12,149 nucleotides of DNA from Sphingomonadaceae bacterium (GTDB lineage: Bacteria; Pseudomonadota; Alphaproteobacteria; Sphingomonadales; Sphingomonadaceae). Of the stretch, positions 1 to 7,757 are shown in pieces. Numbering within the stretch: position 1 is the stretch's first letter; each line of letters starts with the position of its first letter. Position numbers and translations under genes: made by a program. The notes beneath the pieces were generated by a model. It did no database searches, had not been told where the DNA came from, and saw only the letters and a list, made by a program, of their open reading frames with translations. The stretch is taken from assembly GCA_009923795.1 (NCBI GenBank), contig RFSU01000050.1, forward strand, positions 1 through 12,149. The letters run 5' to 3'.

Positions 1-1
1 C

Positions 2-832
2 AGCGTCTGGGGGCGTCTGGGCGCTGAGGTGACGGTTGTTGAGTATCTCGACCAGCTTTTGCCTGGCATGGACGGCGACGTTCGCAAGGAAGCGGCGAAG
101 ATTTTTAAGAAGCAGGGCTTTGCACTTAAGCTGTCGACCAAGGTGACGGGCGTGTCCGTTAAGGGTGGTAAGGCGACTGTCACGGTTGAGCCATCGGCTG
201 GCGGTGCTGCCGAAACGCTTGAGGTGGATTGCGTGCTTGTCGCGATCGGTCGTCGCCCCAATACCGAAGGACTTGATCTTGCCAAGGCGGGCGTTGAGAC
301 AAACGCCCGTGGGCAGATTGAAGTTGGCCATGATTTCCAGACGAAGGTTCCGGGCATTTACGCCATTGGGGATGTGACGCCGGGACCAATGCTGGCGCAT
401 AAGGCCGAAGATGAAGGCATTGCGGCTGCGGAATTCTGTGCGGGCCAAATTGGTCTGGTCAATCACGATGTCATTCCAGGCGTGGTCTACACGATGCCAG
501 AGTTCGCCAGCGTCGGCCTGACCGAAGAGCAGGCAAAAGAACGCGGCGAGGTGAAGGTCGGTAAGTTCCCGATGATGGCCAATAGCCGGGCAAAGACCAA
601 CCGCGACACGGATGGTTTTGTAAAAGTAATTGCGGATGCAAAGACTGACCGCGTTCTCGGCGTTCATATTGTTGCTTCTCTTGCAGGGACCATCATCGCG
701 CAGGCCGCGCAGGCGATGGAGTTTGGCGCAACGAGCGAGGATATTGCCTATACCTGCCATGCGCACCCAACTCAGTCTGAGGCGCTAAAGGAAGCAGCTA
801 TGGCGGTGATGGGTAAACCGATCCATATGTAA
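2..832 (+). CDS. lpdA: Dihydrolipoamide dehydrogenase (E3), 3' part only
   Basis: This flavoprotein re-oxidises the lipoyl groups of 2-oxo acid dehydrogenase complexes (pyruvate, 2-oxoglutarate) and passes electrons to NAD+ in the cytoplasm. The reading frame is open from base 2, so the 5' end lies outside the window; about 276 residues are visible, against roughly 465-475 for the family. The missing part would carry the N-terminal FAD fold and the redox CxxxxC pair. What is seen: the end of the NAD-binding dinucleotide fold (SVWGRLGAEVTVVE, starting at base 2), the VAIGRRPNTEGL segment, the second FAD contact GIYAIGDVTPGPMLAHKAEDEG, cut here to the core YAIGDV and AHKAEDEG, and the dimerisation domain with YTMPEFASVGLTEEQA. 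It ends with the catalytic signature HAHPTQSE, in which the second His and the Glu five residues later form the family's acid-base pair. The GTG at base 29 is an internal valine codon, not the start. Neighbouring acyltransferase genes, if any, would lie to the left. Confidence 0.95.
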   Translation, partial: SVWGRLGAEVTVVEYLDQLLPGMDGDVRKEAAKIFKKQGFALKLSTKVTGVSVKGGKATVTVEPSAGGAAETLEVDCVLVAIGRRPNTEGLDLAKAGVETNARGQIEVGHDFQTKVPGIYAIGDVTPGPMLAHKAEDEGIAAAEFCAGQIGLVNHDVIPGVVYTMPEFASVGLTEEQAKERGEVKVGKFPMMANSRAKTNRDTDGFVKVIADAKTDRVLGVHIVASLAGTIIAQAAQAMEFGATSEDIAYTCHAHPTQSEALKEAAMAVMGKPIHM

Positions 833-868
833 CCCCAACGCGTTAGGGGGTTGGCCTGGACGCATTTT
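831..868 (+). terminator. Possible weak terminator after lpdA
   Basis: Immediately at the lpdA stop codon there is a short inverted repeat, AACCCC (831-836) and GGGGTT (847-852). The intervening bases include the self-complementary AACGCGTT. A run of five T lies at 864-868, twelve bases after the stem. The stem is short and the T-run is displaced, so this is a poor match to a canonical intrinsic terminator. Confidence 0.25.
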
Positions 869-894
869 TCGCGCAGCATGCACATATGCGTCCA
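857..894 (+). promoter_or_regulatory. Hairpin enclosing the start codon of the DUF2236 gene
   Basis: TGGACGCAT (857-865) and ATGCGTCCA (886-894) form a perfect 9-bp inverted repeat around a 20-base loop. The right arm begins exactly with the ATG of the downstream coding region, so in mRNA the start codon would be base-paired. The repeat is seen directly; a regulatory role is inference. No T-run follows the right arm, which argues against an intrinsic terminator. Confidence 0.45.
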
Positions 895-2214
895 TCTATC
901 GAAACAATCGCCTCTCGTGTCCGCTCGCAAAAGCAGCTGTTGCCAGCGCTTTACAAGGATATGGACTTTGAAACGCCGCCTGAGCGGTTCTCCACGCGTG
1001 TCGGTGATGACACGGAGCTGCGCTTTGGCGCGCGCCTAACGCGGGAGGATTTGCTGGCCGATACCGATATGGTGGCCCGGTTCCGCGAATATACCATGCT
1101 GGGGGACATAACGGGGGATGCCTATGCCGCGCTGATGCCGCGCTATGGGTTCCGTCCGCTTGTCGACAGGCTGGTGACGGCCTGTGAAAAGGGGATTGGT
1201 GCTGTGCCCGATGCCCCGCCAGAACTCCGCGCGCTGATCGCGGAGATGGAGCGAACACCGGATTGGCTGGATATGACGCTGGTGGAGCAGGGGGCGCGGG
1301 AAGAGCGGAATAGCGCTGCCAATCTTGCGCCCTTTGCCATTCGCGGGGCCTTTATCGCGACCTTCCTTAACAAATACTCAGCGCTACCCATGGCGCTGAC
1401 GGGCACGCTGAGCCATGCGACGGCCGCCCGCCGGGTTAAGGAAACCGCGACATTTTTCACCACAACCATCCTGCCCGGCGCGCTCGAGCGATATGGCTCT
1501 GGCTTTCAGGCGGCAGCCATGGTGCGCCTGATGCATAGCATGGTTCGGGTGAATGTTCTGAGCCGCCCGGGCATGTGGGACGCCAAAACCTATGGCATGC
1601 CCATTCCGCAGTTGGATCAGATGCCAGCAGGCCTCATTCCGATTTATTTCCTGTCCAATGATGTTCTGAAGGGTGGTCGGACCGAGTTCACGGTCGCAGA
1701 GCGCGCTCGGGTCGAGCTGGCGCGTTATCGCTGTTATCTTCTGGGTCTGCCCGAGGATCTGTTGGGGGATACGCCGGAAGATATTGTCCGCATCTGGTGC
1801 ACGCGCAGTGCAACGTTGCGCTATGACTATGACGACGCAATTTGCGGCGGCTTGTTGCGTGCCACTATGGAAGCCGAATTGTCGCAGGACCAATCACTTT
1901 CAGGGCGTGTCTTCCGGCGGTTGGAGCGTTCTTTCTCGAGGGTCTTTTTTGCCAAGGCGTTTTTGGGAGGGGACTTGCAACGCGCGGCAGAATTGGGGGT
2001 TCCCATCTCTGTAAGGGATCGGCTTCTCTACGGTTCGACTATCTTGGTTATTCTGCTGCGCATGTTCGCGTATCGGCTGTGCAGCCTCCTTCCCATTTTG
2101 GACAAAATGTCGGACCGTCGCCTTGTGACGCGTCTTAAGCGTCAAGTTGTTGCCTATGGCCATGCTGAGTTCACAACCAATTCCGCAGAGTATAAGCCAG
2201 CGACGGCAAGCTAA
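886..2214 (+). CDS. MpaB/DUF2236-family putative haem oxygenase
   Basis: The 442-residue product resembles the family containing fungal MpaB and bacterial latex clearing protein (Lcp), in which characterised members use haem b to cleave C=C bonds of isoprenoids; the substrate here is unknown. The core lies at about residues 140-290: NKYSALPMALTGTLSH, RRVKETATFF (182-191), PGALERYGSG and VRLMHSMVR (213-221). R183, T187 and H217 are spaced as Arg164, Thr168 and His198 (proximal haem ligand) are in Streptomyces Lcp as I recall it, with exactly 30 residues from Thr to His. The position of Lcp Lys167 appears to be Glu186. A hydrophobic segment at about 384-405 may associate with membrane; there is no obvious signal peptide. 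The ATG at 886 is the most upstream convincing start, but it lacks a clear Shine-Dalgarno and lies in a hairpin; Met26 (base 961) is an alternative. The gene ends 24 bases from the convergent sppA stop. Confidence 0.78.
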   Translation: MRPSIETIASRVRSQKQLLPALYKDMDFETPPERFSTRVGDDTELRFGARLTREDLLADTDMVARFREYTMLGDITGDAYAALMPRYGFRPLVDRLVTACEKGIGAVPDAPPELRALIAEMERTPDWLDMTLVEQGAREERNSAANLAPFAIRGAFIATFLNKYSALPMALTGTLSHATAARRVKETATFFTTTILPGALERYGSGFQAAAMVRLMHSMVRVNVLSRPGMWDAKTYGMPIPQLDQMPAGLIPIYFLSNDVLKGGRTEFTVAERARVELARYRCYLLGLPEDLLGDTPEDIVRIWCTRSATLRYDYDDAICGGLLRATMEAELSQDQSLSGRVFRRLERSFSRVFFAKAFLGGDLQRAAELGVPISVRDRLLYGSTILVILLRMFAYRLCSLLPILDKMSDRRLVTRLKRQVVAYGHAEFTTNSAEYKPATAS

Positions 2215-2238
2215 ACCGGCATCATCTTATGGCTGTGA

Positions 2239-4086
2239 TTAACGGCCAGCCTTTGCGAGGATCAGCGCCGTGAGGGTGTCTTTCTTGCGAACGATTTTCG
2301 GCGCGGATGGGCAGCCAAGGCAGCGGACCTGAATAGTGGGGCCATTTAAGATGGTCAGCCCATCCTGCACGCCCGCTATCAAGCCAGCCTGTTGGCGGAG
2401 CATCAAATGACCATAAGGGTCAATTGGCACGCGCGCCTCTGATCCCATCAAGCCGTCGGCATAGAGCTCAAACCAATTTGGCATGTGATCAAGATAAACG
2501 GGGCGCGCGTCATGGCCAGAAAGTTTGGCCCGCTTCGCGGCTTCTGAGATGGCATCATCCAGGGATCCAAAAGCGTCGACCAAGCCAAGTTGACGTGCAG
2601 ATCCGCCATCCCAAACGCGGCCTTCGGCTATCTCCATGACTTTGGTGAGGGGCAGCTTGCGTTGCGCGGCCACCAAGCCCGTAAAGCGGCGATAAACATC
2701 CTCAACGCCGGCTTGAAAAAGCTGGTTTGTGGCTGCATTCGTGCCGCGCAGGAGATCAGGCTGGCCGGACAGGGGGGTCGTGCCCACGCCATCCGCCGTT
2801 ACGCCCAGCTTGGCGAGCGACTTTTCAAATGTCGGCAAGACCCCGAAGACGCCGATTGATCCTGTAATTGTGCCCGGTTCTGCAAAGACTTTATCGCCCG
2901 CCATCGCGACCCAATATCCGCCAGAGGCGGCCACATTGCCCATCGACGCAATAACGGGCATGCCCTGCGCCTTCGCTTGAAGAAGGGCCTTACGGATCTT
3001 CTCCGATGCGAGTGCCGACCCACCGGGGGAATCGATCCGAAGAACAAGAGCTTTCAGCTCTTTCTTGGCGAGAGCATCCAAAATGATCCGCGCAATTGTG
3101 TCGCCGCCAGCCGAGCCAGCTGGTGCTTCCCCTTCAACAATTTCACCCGCCACGGTGACAATCCCGATCTTGCCGGCAGAGGGCAATGGGTTTGCGGCAA
3201 GATAATCCGCAAAATCGGTCTGCTTAAAGCTATCTGCAGGTTGATCATCCTCTGTTCCGGCAATCTTGGCAATCCGCTTTGCCCAAGCCAGCTTGTCCGC
3301 CACTTGGTCAACAATGCCAAATTGCCGCGCCTTGTCGGACATTGGCCCATCCATATTGGCAGATGCTGCGATATAGGCATCCAGTTTTGCCTTTGGTCGG
3401 GCCGATTTCGCGTTGGCCATCCAATCGGCAAAGATGGCATCAGCAAGGGCCTGATTGGCTGCGCGTGCTTCAGGCGATTGATCGGTGCGAATAAAGGGTT
3501 CGACAAAGCTTTTATACTTGCCCACCCGGTAGACGTTGACCGTTACCCCAAGTTTATCGACCAGTCCCTTAAAATAGGGTTGGTTTCCTCCCGGGCCTGC
3601 TATGACAGCAATACCCATGGGGTCGAGCCAAATTTCGCTGGCGTGCGATGCGAGGAGATAGCTGTCATCCATATAGCCCGATGCAAACGCGATGACGGGC
3701 TTGCCGGATTTACGAACCTTATCAAGGGCATCACCCACGCGTTGAAGCGCAACCTGTCCGCCACCCCAAAACCCATCAAGATCAAGTGCGACAACCTTGA
3801 TGCGTGGATCTTCCGCCGCCGTTTCAAGAACATGGACCACATCGCGAAGTCGGTGTTCATTTGATTGACCTCCGCCAAACAGCAGCTCCTCCGGACTGGC
3901 CTGTTGGGGTTGCTCCACAATCGTGCCACTCAGATCGATGTAGAGTGCGCCTGTGTGAACAGTCGCATTATTCGGGGTGGACGATAGAGCGGCGTATAAC
4001 AGCCCGAAGAACAACAGCATGGCTATCAGGACGAGCCCGTCCTTAATGCCAATGAGGATGCGCCAGATTTTGCCGATAAATGTCAT
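2239..4086 (-). CDS. sppA: Signal peptide peptidase SppA, long (67K) form
   Basis: This inner-membrane serine protease degrades signal peptides left after secretion. At 615 residues it is close to the duplicated long form of E. coli (618). A membrane anchor spans about residues 16-34 (DGLVLIAMLLFFGLLYAAL). The N-terminal half holds the general-base lysine, K192, in YRVGKYKSFVEPF, matching E. coli Lys209. The C-terminal half holds the nucleophile, S388, in SMGNVAASGGYW, matching Ser409, followed by EPGTITGSIGVFG. The Ser/Lys dyad is therefore complete. Near the C terminus there is a CxxC pair (C589, C592) of unknown role. The ATG at 4086 directly precedes the anchor; only a modest GGGG (4094-4097) lies seven bases upstream as ribosome binding site. 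It is the last gene of the minus-strand cluster, 91 bases after the cell wall hydrolase, and may have its own promoter in that gap. Confidence 0.94.
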   Translation of the reverse strand: MTFIGKIWRILIGIKDGLVLIAMLLFFGLLYAALSSTPNNATVHTGALYIDLSGTIVEQPQQASPEELLFGGGQSNEHRLRDVVHVLETAAEDPRIKVVALDLDGFWGGGQVALQRVGDALDKVRKSGKPVIAFASGYMDDSYLLASHASEIWLDPMGIAVIAGPGGNQPYFKGLVDKLGVTVNVYRVGKYKSFVEPFIRTDQSPEARAANQALADAIFADWMANAKSARPKAKLDAYIAASANMDGPMSDKARQFGIVDQVADKLAWAKRIAKIAGTEDDQPADSFKQTDFADYLAANPLPSAGKIGIVTVAGEIVEGEAPAGSAGGDTIARIILDALAKKELKALVLRIDSPGGSALASEKIRKALLQAKAQGMPVIASMGNVAASGGYWVAMAGDKVFAEPGTITGSIGVFGVLPTFEKSLAKLGVTADGVGTTPLSGQPDLLRGTNAATNQLFQAGVEDVYRRFTGLVAAQRKLPLTKVMEIAEGRVWDGGSARQLGLVDAFGSLDDAISEAAKRAKLSGHDARPVYLDHMPNWFELYADGLMGSEARVPIDPYGHLMLRQQAGLIAGVQDGLTILNGPTIQVRCLGCPSAPKIVRKKDTLTALILAKAGR

Positions 4087-4115
4087 GCTAAGACCCCGAA
4101 TGAAGGAAGAAGGCT

Positions 4116-4134
4116 AGCCTGTCTGAGGCAGGCT
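4116..4134 (-). other. Inverted repeat between cell wall hydrolase and sppA
   Basis: AGCCTG (4116-4121) and CAGGCT (4129-4134) form a perfect 6-bp inverted repeat with a 7-base loop, in the 91-base gap upstream of sppA. On the minus strand it is followed by the pyrimidine-rich AGCCTTCTTCCTTCATT, not a true U-run. It could be a weak terminator for the hydrolase gene or a leader hairpin of sppA. A second small hairpin (GTTGCT at 4174-4179 with AGCAAC at 4185-4190) overlaps the hydrolase stop codon. Confidence 0.3.
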
Positions 4135-4177
4135 GTAAATCAGGCTCTGGAGGTAATTTAGGGCTTTGCCCGTGTTG

Positions 4178-5485
4178 CTATTGCAGCAACAGGGCGGCGT
4201 CTTGTGATGCGGCTGTCTCCGGCTTCGGCACCGGTGCTTTGGCTGGCCTCGGCTTCATGCACTGGCTTGCATCGGACCTTGGGAAAAGGTCGCAATTCCA
4301 AAGGGCCTTGTCGAGGCCAGAAGAACGGTTGCGCAAATAGCTAAAGGCCATGCTTGGCAAAAACTCATCGGCCACGGGAAGGTACGTCGGCGCGGGTTTT
4401 GCGTCGGTCCAAATCATGATTTTGCAATAGGGTTTGACCGAGCAGGAAAACAGAACAAGGCTCAGCATGACGCTTGGGTCAGTCCTGCGGGGCACAACGA
4501 ACACCAGAAAATCCGCCGTCGGGCTCTGCAGCTTTGGTTTGAACCCATAGGGATTGGGCGGCAGTCCAATCTCTTGCTGCGCCTTTGCGTCACCGTCGCT
4601 TTGCTCTGCGAGCGTGCTGTCAAGTTGTCCTGCCAAGAGAATATCGCCGTCGCGGCTCATCGCATGGCTGGGGGACAGCGGTATCAATTGTGTGACGACG
4701 GGCTCGCTTCCAAAATACCGCCCCTTAAAGGCCGCCAAATTGCCCCACCAGCCCATCCAGCGGAAGAATAAATGGGTCTCTTCCTTGTGCACCTTATCGA
4801 GTTTTGCGCTCCAAGCGGGTAAAACCCAATCCGTGTGGTAATGGGTGGCTGAACCAACGGGCTTAAAGACTTCTCCCGTCAGCATAATTCGCGCGAGACC
4901 CCGTGCATTACCCCAGGCTGAGGCAGAGGGCGTGCGGGTCATTGCGCCGTCGCAAGTGAAGGTGAATTGGCACCCTGTTCGCCGCTCAGCCCCCTGAAAG
5001 ACGACGCCGCAGACGGTTTTGGGGAAGGCTGGATGCCGAACCCGGTTGAGAACGACCTGCGCGACCGCTTTCTTGCCAGCAAGCGCCTCTGCGCCTGCTT
5101 CATACCAAATGGCGGCGGCAAGGCAGTCAGTCGCGCGATCACGATCAAGGGCTGCGCCCGATATGTAAAAGGGTCGGGCAGGGGGAACTGGCTCGCGTGT
5201 AAAGGGTGTTGCGTCGTTAATCTTTTTGGCGAGACTGGGAGCAATTTGCTTGAGTTCCAACGGTTCAATCGCTGGAATTTCTTTTGGCAAAGGCGCGCTT
5301 TCCGACATGAGGGGAGGCTGCTGCACGCCATCAAAGGCTTTTCCCAATGGCCCGGCGTCAATTGCCCAAAATAGGATGCCCATTATGGCGGCGCAGATAA
5401 GAAGAGCAATTGGCGCAGGGCGCACCCCGCGCGGGTCCGCCGCACCCGCCAAGGGCAGCGACGTTCCAGTCACGATGGGGAGCAT
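4178..5485 (-). CDS. SleB/CwlJ-type cell wall hydrolase, membrane-anchored
   Basis: This is a predicted peptidoglycan hydrolase (Hydrolase_2 domain, the spore-cortex lytic enzyme SleB fold), probably a lytic transglycosylase-like enzyme acting in the periplasm; non-sporulating alphaproteobacteria carry such proteins too. A membrane segment at about residues 25-42 (PIALLICAAIMGILFWAI) would anchor it with the rest outside. The domain spans about 118-240: CLAAAIWYEAGAEALAGKKA, in which E129 is the likely catalytic glutamate, then VAQVVLNRVRHPAFPKTVCG, CQFTFTCDG and ATHYHTDWVLPAW. The C-terminal part of about 190 residues is not one I recognise; it contains four cysteines (C348, C354, C398, C409) and a proline-rich end. 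The ATG at 5485 is 12 bases past the cysK stop; a GGAGG lies far upstream inside the cysK end, so initiation may depend on translation of cysK. Confidence 0.88.
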   Translation of the reverse strand: MLPIVTGTSLPLAGAADPRGVRPAPIALLICAAIMGILFWAIDAGPLGKAFDGVQQPPLMSESAPLPKEIPAIEPLELKQIAPSLAKKINDATPFTREPVPPARPFYISGAALDRDRATDCLAAAIWYEAGAEALAGKKAVAQVVLNRVRHPAFPKTVCGVVFQGAERRTGCQFTFTCDGAMTRTPSASAWGNARGLARIMLTGEVFKPVGSATHYHTDWVLPAWSAKLDKVHKEETHLFFRWMGWWGNLAAFKGRYFGSEPVVTQLIPLSPSHAMSRDGDILLAGQLDSTLAEQSDGDAKAQQEIGLPPNPYGFKPKLQSPTADFLVFVVPRRTDPSVMLSLVLFSCSVKPYCKIMIWTDAKPAPTYLPVADEFLPSMAFSYLRNRSSGLDKALWNCDLFPRSDASQCMKPRPAKAPVPKPETAASQDAALLLQ

Positions 5486-5497
5486 CCGGCGCGTGTC

Positions 5498-6418
5498 TTA
5501 TGCCTCCGGAAGGAAATCTGGCACAGACAAATAGCGTTCGCCCGTGTCATAGTTAAACCCGAGCACCCGGGCATCCTTTGACAAATCGGGAAGCTTTTGC
5601 GCGATTGCGGCAAGCGTCGCACCAGAGCTGATACCAACCAACATGCCTTCTTCGGTCGCGGCGCGGCGGGCCATGGTCTTGGCATCGGCGGGATCAACCT
5701 GAATGACCCCATAGAGCAATGCCGTGTGCAGATTGGCCGGGATAAAGCCCGCGCCAATTCCCTGAATGGGGTGGGGGGCAGGGCTTCCACCGCTGATCAC
5801 GGGGGAAAGAGTTGGCTCGACCGCATAGATTTTCAGCTTTGGCCAATGGGGCTTTAGGAATTGGGCCACGCCCGTAATATGGCCGCCCGTACCCACGCCG
5901 GTGATGATTGCATCAAGTGGTGTGTCTGCAAAGTCGGCCAAGATTTCCGGGCCTGTGGTGCGCACGTGAACATCGATATTTGCTGGATTCTCAAATTGCT
6001 GCGGCATCCAAGCGCCGGGTGTTGAGGCAACGATTTCCAGCGCACGTTCAATTGCGCCCTTCATGCCCTTCTCACGCGGGGTGAGGTCAAAGCTGGCACC
6101 ATAAGCCAACATCAGCCGACGCCGCTCCAACGACATGCTCTCTGGCATGACGAGGACGAGTTTATAGCCCTTGACCGCCGCGACCATCGCAAGGCCGATG
6201 CCTGTATTGCCGCTGGTCGGTTCAACAATCGTGCCGCCGGGTTTCAGCGCGCCGGATTTCTCGGCGTCCTCAATCATTGCGAGGCCGATACGATCCTTGA
6301 TCGATCCGCCGGGATTTGACCGTTCGGATTTGATCCAAACCTCTCGATCCGGGAAGAGTCGGGAGACGCGGACATGGGGGGTGCCCCCAATGGTGTCGAG
6401 GATCGAAGCTGCCTTCAT
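5498..6418 (-). CDS. cysK: Cysteine synthase A (O-acetylserine sulfhydrylase)
   Basis: This cytoplasmic PLP enzyme makes L-cysteine from O-acetylserine and sulfide, the last step of sulfur assimilation. The 306-residue product has all the hallmarks: the PLP lysine K41 in SNPGGSIKDRIGLAMI, the substrate loop PTSGNTGIGLA (67-77), the phosphate-binding GVGTGGHITG (174-183), the segment SPVISGGSPAPHPIQGIGAG (205-224), which is typical of CysK, and GISSGATLAA with the serine that contacts the PLP ring nitrogen. The frame is open further upstream to 6487, but the ATG at 6418 is chosen for three reasons: GAAGGA (6426-6431) lies seven bases before it, the protein then starts like the family (MKAASILDTIGGTPHVR), and it overlaps the stop of the upstream exporter as ATGA. 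That four-base overlap implies translational coupling. The cell wall hydrolase follows after 12 bases. Confidence 0.95.
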   Translation of the reverse strand: MKAASILDTIGGTPHVRVSRLFPDREVWIKSERSNPGGSIKDRIGLAMIEDAEKSGALKPGGTIVEPTSGNTGIGLAMVAAVKGYKLVLVMPESMSLERRRLMLAYGASFDLTPREKGMKGAIERALEIVASTPGAWMPQQFENPANIDVHVRTTGPEILADFADTPLDAIITGVGTGGHITGVAQFLKPHWPKLKIYAVEPTLSPVISGGSPAPHPIQGIGAGFIPANLHTALLYGVIQVDPADAKTMARRAATEEGMLVGISSGATLAAIAQKLPDLSKDARVLGFNYDTGERYLSVPDFLPEA

Positions 6419-7689
6419 GGATCTATCCTTCGGAATTGCGGTTCGAATGTTCGGGCGCGTCTCAACTCTGGAAAAAGCCAAGCCCACAGCCCGGTGACCA
6501 AGATAGCCCCAATTCCGCCAAAGACAACAGCGCCAATGGGGCCAAGAACCGCTGCGGCAAGGCCGGATTGTAATTCACCCAATTCATTTGAGCCCGAAAC
6601 AGCAAGCGACGACACAGCACCAACCCGGCCGCGCATATCGTCCGGCGTGTTGAGTTGAACCAAAGAAGAGCGGACATAAACCGACAACATATCCGCGCCG
6701 CCAAGCACCGCCAAAAGCCCAAGGGACAGCCAATAGGATTGGGAAAGCCCGAAGCCGATTGTCGCAACACCGAAGACAACGACCGCCCACAACATTTTAA
6801 CGCCGACATTATGCTTCAAAGGACGGAACGAGAACCAAAGCGCAACAAGCGTCGCGCCTGCGGCTGGGGCCGCCCGAAGCCAACCAAGACCTTCCGGGCC
6901 GACGAGCAATATGTCGCGCGCAAAAACCGGGAGCAAGGCTGTTGCACCGGCCAGCAGAACAGCAAAGAGATCAAGCGTGATCGCACCCAGCAGAAAGCGT
7001 TCATTCCAGGTGTATCGCAGCCCATCGATCATCTGCTGAAACGGGTGGGCATCCCCCTTAATCTGGGGCTTTGGAAAAGGCTTGATCAAGGCCACGCACA
7101 GGCTGGCTGCAACTAAAAGGCCAGTGAACAGCCAATAAGGGATATCCGCCTGACGCGCGAATAAAATGCCGCCAATACCCGGCCCGATGACGGTGGCCGA
7201 CTGCCACGCCATAGAGTTGAAGGCGATTGCGCGGGGCAAGATGGAGGCTGGAACGATATTGGGAACGATGGAGGACATGGCCGGCGCTAGAAACACCCGC
7301 GCAACCCCGTGCATCGCTGCCATGAAAAAGAGGATAGGGAGGGTAAGCGCATCATTCGCCGAAAGAATGGCGAGCGAAAGAGCGATGCTGGCATCAATGC
7401 CATTGGCCAGGATGGCGATATGGCGTCGGTCAAACCGGTCTGCCACCCACCCAGCGACCGGTGTTAAAATTGCGAGGGGGAGAAACTGCGCAAGCCCCAG
7501 CAATCCTAATTGGAATGAGGCTTCGCGAATGCTGAGGCCATATTCTGTTCGGGCAAGATCATAGAATTGATAGCCAAGAACGACGACCATGCCTGTCGTT
7601 GCTACCACCGCGAAAAATCGTGCAATCCAGAAAAATCTGTAATCACGCAAAGCGAGAGGGTGGATGTCCTTAGGAGCGATGGCGTTCAT
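6415..7689 (-). CDS. MFS exporter, EntS-like (MFS_3) family
   Basis: This is a major facilitator superfamily inner-membrane transporter of 424 residues, close to the usual 400-430. It resembles the EntS/transmembrane-secretion-effector group, whose known members export siderophores or drugs by proton antiport; the substrate here cannot be read from sequence. The start of the family is recognisable (LALRDYRFFWIARFFAVVAT), followed by the cytoplasmic loop motif A, GWVADRFDRRHIAIL (80-94), and a series of hydrophobic helices to about residue 410, such as LGLLGLAQFLPLAILTPVAG and LLGAITLDLFAVLLAGATAL. The ATG at 7689 is preferred over an upstream TTG (7725) because AAGGGAG (7695-7701) lies five bases before it. 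The gene follows uvrD after 68 bases and overlaps cysK by four bases, so export of cysteine, O-acetylserine or a related thiol is a reasonable guess, but only a guess. Confidence 0.87.
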   Translation of the reverse strand: MNAIAPKDIHPLALRDYRFFWIARFFAVVATTGMVVVLGYQFYDLARTEYGLSIREASFQLGLLGLAQFLPLAILTPVAGWVADRFDRRHIAILANGIDASIALSLAILSANDALTLPILFFMAAMHGVARVFLAPAMSSIVPNIVPASILPRAIAFNSMAWQSATVIGPGIGGILFARQADIPYWLFTGLLVAASLCVALIKPFPKPQIKGDAHPFQQMIDGLRYTWNERFLLGAITLDLFAVLLAGATALLPVFARDILLVGPEGLGWLRAAPAAGATLVALWFSFRPLKHNVGVKMLWAVVVFGVATIGFGLSQSYWLSLGLLAVLGGADMLSVYVRSSLVQLNTPDDMRGRVGAVSSLAVSGSNELGELQSGLAAAVLGPIGAVVFGGIGAILVTGLWAWLFPELRRARTFEPQFRRIDP

Positions 7690-7757
7690 CTCGACTCCCT
7701 TGGCCGGAAGCGAATAGTCGCGCAACCTTTATGCGGGGCTCTGCCTGGAAATCCCGT

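Noticed and set aside
29..31. GTG as the true start of the first gene
   Set aside because: The frame stays open to base 2 and the upstream residues match the NAD-binding fold of dihydrolipoamide dehydrogenase.
857..894. Reading the hairpin as the lpdA transcription terminator
   Set aside because: No T-run follows the right arm, and the arm contains the start of the next coding region.
1384..1893. A 169-codon open frame on the minus strand within the DUF2236 gene
   Set aside because: It is entirely covered by the better supported + strand gene, has no ribosome binding site that I can see, and shows no family resemblance.
2977..3864. A 295-codon open frame on the + strand, antisense to sppA
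   Set aside because: It lies wholly inside sppA, whose catalytic residues and length are intact. The translation has no recognisable domain and is typical of the shadow frames of a codon-biased gene.
6419..6487. N-terminal extension of cysK up to an upstream start at 6487
   Set aside because: The extra 23 residues overlap the exporter's coding sequence and do not resemble the family. The ATG at 6418 has a good Shine-Dalgarno and the ATGA overlap.
7690..7725. Upstream TTG start for the MFS exporter
   Set aside because: The ATG at 7689 has AAGGGAG five bases upstream and gives a family-like N terminus; the TTG has no such support.
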